From an uncultured Desulfobacterales bacterium (lineage in GTDB: Bacteria > Desulfobacterota > Desulfobacteria > Desulfobacterales > G020354645), in contig CAMYNZ010000004.1 in the NCBI GenBank assembly GCA_947259865.1, positions 5,054 to 29,353 on the forward strand: a DNA stretch of 24,300 bases, in the 5' to 3' direction. The first letter of the stretch is position 1. Each line of letters starts with the position of its first letter. Shown piece after piece: positions 23,348 through 24,300 of this stretch. Under the pieces are notes generated by a model. It saw nothing but the letters and a program-made list of their open reading frames with translations. It was not told the origin of the DNA and searched no databases. Both the position numbers and the translations under genes were made by a program.

Positions 23348-23518
23348 CTAGATGCCACAGCTGTCATTGAAGTACTCCATGGCCGCCTCAACGGAATCAA
23401 ACATGATCCAATCCTGCTGAATGGTTTCACCACTGTTTTTACGGGTGAGTTCAATGGTCGTACCGCCGTGATATTCATAGTACTCGATAAAATTGGGATA
23501 GATTTCAAGTTTAATCAT
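23348..23518 (-). CDS. Hypothetical 56-residue protein
   Basis: This short frame runs from ATG 23518 to TAG at 23348-23350. GGAGGG lies about 10 bases upstream. The product (MIKLEIYPNFIEYYEYHGG at the start, WIMFDSVEAAMEYFNDSCG at the end) is acidic, aromatic-rich and well balanced in composition, quite unlike chance translation. It appears to be a small beta-alpha unit with a single cysteine near the C-terminus. I do not recognise a characterised family. It lies between the 155-residue Cys-rich gene and the zinc-ribbon gene, on the same strand. Its length would drop it from many automatic annotations. Confidence 0.72.
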   Translation of the reverse strand: MIKLEIYPNFIEYYEYHGGTTIELTRKNSGETIQQDWIMFDSVEAAMEYFNDSCGI

Positions 23519-23685
23519 TTTCTATCACCCTCCTTTTTTGCGGGAAACATCGGCCTGAGGCCGCCCCGAAATGTTGCCCAGGGATACTGTAACCGGCAAA
23601 CAGAGTCAGATGCGTGTGTCCGAAGGAAAAAGTCAGGCCCGTCCGGATCCCGGAAATCAAATTAGCGCGCAGGTTAAACGTGCGG

Positions 23686-23850
23686 CTAGCGGAGTTCATC
23701 AATGTTTAGCTTTTGCCCACAACAGGGACACAACCGCAACCGGGTTCCGCTAGAACCGCTTTTTCTCCAGAAAATGGCTTTACACGCCTGTTCGTCAAAC
23801 AGATATTGAACCCATACAGGGTAGCCACAGGTACAGTATCGGTGTTGCAT
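23686..23850 (-). CDS. Small zinc-ribbon-like protein (54 residues)
   Basis: ATG 23850 to TAG at 23686-23688, with the ideal ribosome site AAAGGAGG spaced 7-8 bases upstream. The 54-residue product has Cys6 and Cys8 (CTCGYPVWV) near the start, and CPCCGQKL with Cys41, Cys43 and Cys44 near the end, a zinc-ribbon/rubredoxin-like knuckle pair. Function is unknown; such miniature ribbons often act in protein or nucleic-acid contact. It is the first gene after the S24 repressor, from which it is separated by a 72-base AT-rich spacer with a perfect palindrome. A promoter in that spacer may therefore be a repressor target. Confidence 0.75.
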   Translation of the reverse strand: MQHRYCTCGYPVWVQYLFDEQACKAIFWRKSGSSGTRLRLCPCCGQKLNIDELR

Positions 23851-23870
23851 TTTTATCCTCCTTTGTTTAT

Positions 23871-23884
23871 TATAATTAATTATA
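23871..23884. promoter_or_regulatory. Perfect 14-base AT palindrome before the zinc-ribbon gene
   Basis: TATAATTAATTATA is a perfect dyad and contains TATAAT -10-like words reading leftward, 20 bases before the small zinc-ribbon gene. It could be an operator overlapping a promoter, or simply an AT-rich promoter. Confidence 0.4.
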
Positions 23885-23922
23885 GTTAATTTATATGAAC
23901 ACTCCGGCCAAAAAAAATTGAC

Positions 23923-24300
23923 CTAACGGAATTCCCGACCGGACCAAATTACCTTGCCGATAATGCGAATGCTATTGCTTTCGTTGCCCTGTAAATAAAT
24001 GGGGGCATAGTTTTGATTATCACTTCGCAGAACCAGTTTATTGGGGTGTTTTTCAACTCTTTTGACCATTATGGTGTCGTCGACCCCTACCGCATAAAGT
24101 GCGCCGGCGATAATATCCTTCTGGGACTCGTCGATGAGAACCGTATCGCCATCTTTGAGTTCGGGTTCCATGCTGTTTCCAAAAATGTCCATCAAAACCA
24201 TGCGGCTGGGTTTGCCCTTTATGCGCAACCACTCCTGCTGAAAGGCATAATATCCTTGAATTTCAGAACCGACTTCAAAAGAACCGCCGCCGGCACTTAA
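23923..24300 (-). CDS. S24-family (LexA/CI-like) repressor, C-terminal part
   Basis: The frame runs off the right edge, so the N-terminal DNA-binding domain is not seen; 125 residues are visible. The first visible residues, LSAGGGSFEVG, contain an Ala-Gly pair of the type cleaved in LexA and CI proteins. IFGNSMEPELKDGDTVLID carries the catalytic serine (GNSM) and TIMVKRVEK carries the lysine partner, so the Ser-Lys autopeptidase is intact. Such repressors dimerise on phage-like or SOS operators and are inactivated when RecA filaments trigger self-cleavage. Their usual N-terminus is an XRE helix-turn-helix. The gene heads a minus-strand run of small Cys-rich genes. A TTG at 24228 is only an internal codon, not the start. 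Family very secure; regulon unknown. Confidence 0.88.
   Translation of the reverse strand, partial: LSAGGGSFEVGSEIQGYYAFQQEWLRIKGKPSRMVLMDIFGNSMEPELKDGDTVLIDESQKDIIAGALYAVGVDDTIMVKRVEKHPNKLVLRSDNQNYAPIYLQGNESNSIRIIGKVIWSGREFR

Noticed and set aside
23511..23702. 63-residue minus-strand frame between the two tiny genes
   Set aside because: No ribosome site of its own, overlaps the end of the zinc-ribbon gene, and composition looks random.
1..24300. CRISPR array, tRNA, rRNA or riboswitch
   Set aside because: No regularly spaced repeats beyond a three-unit tandem repeat, and no cloverleaf or known aptamer core was recognised by eye; a covariance-model search was not possible.

Overview
The window looks like a chromosomal segment of a free-living, anaerobic, flagellated Gram-negative bacterium, most likely a deltaproteobacterium of the Desulfobacterota (Desulfobacterales-like sulfate reducer). 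This is inferred from three things: a ferredoxin-type 2-oxoacid oxidoreductase cluster with a GltD-like flavoprotein, a complete psp operon with sigma-54 control, and the style of the small-protein genes and of the dispersed palindromic repeats. No rRNA, tRNA, CRISPR array or intact transposase gene was seen.

Layout. Positions 1-1273 (minus strand) hold the start of a fibronectin-III-like protein and an orphan ParA ATPase. A 0.9 kb gene-poor stretch follows, with palindromes and REP-like hairpins. At 2218-3900 is an FHA-GAF-histidine kinase. At 4229-8735 is a four-gene 2-oxoacid:acceptor oxidoreductase locus (gamma; GltD-like flavoprotein fused to a ferredoxin domain; alpha; beta). The last three genes are translationally coupled by ATGA overlaps, and diverged copies of one intergenic repeat flank the gamma gene. 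Next come an MFS transporter of the fosmidomycin-resistance type (minus), an HD-GYP phosphodiesterase (plus) behind a near-consensus sigma-70 promoter, and a ModF-like double ATPase (minus) that overlaps it tail to tail. From 12711 to 16111 a GAF-GAF-GGDEF diguanylate cyclase, an M23 peptidase and a family 2 glycosyltransferase run on the plus strand.

After a zinc-less quinone oxidoreductase (minus), a flgM gene stands alone behind a near-perfect sigma-28 promoter. It is followed by a Gfo/Idh/MocA-type oxidoreductase. At 19690-22345 is a phage-shock locus: pspF (minus) diverges from pspABC (plus). The shared spacer holds a sigma-70-like promoter for pspF, a -24/-12 sigma-54 promoter for pspA and palindromes suited to PspF binding. 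The 3' end of pspF runs into an IS200/REP-like palindromic element, and the stop codon forms the loop of the hairpin.

The right end (22692-24300, minus) is an accessory-looking cassette: the C-terminal half of a LexA/CI-type S24 repressor, followed by three small genes. Two of these (54 and 56 codons) are below usual length cut-offs, and two encode Cys-rich, probably metal-binding proteins. The cassette lies among tandem, inverted and REP-type repeats, and it is the best candidate here for something undescribed.

Common themes are second-messenger and stress signalling (FHA kinase, HD-GYP, GGDEF, Psp) and energy metabolism (2-oxoacid oxidation linked to both ferredoxin and pyridine nucleotide). 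All functions are assigned by reading motifs; no database search was run.
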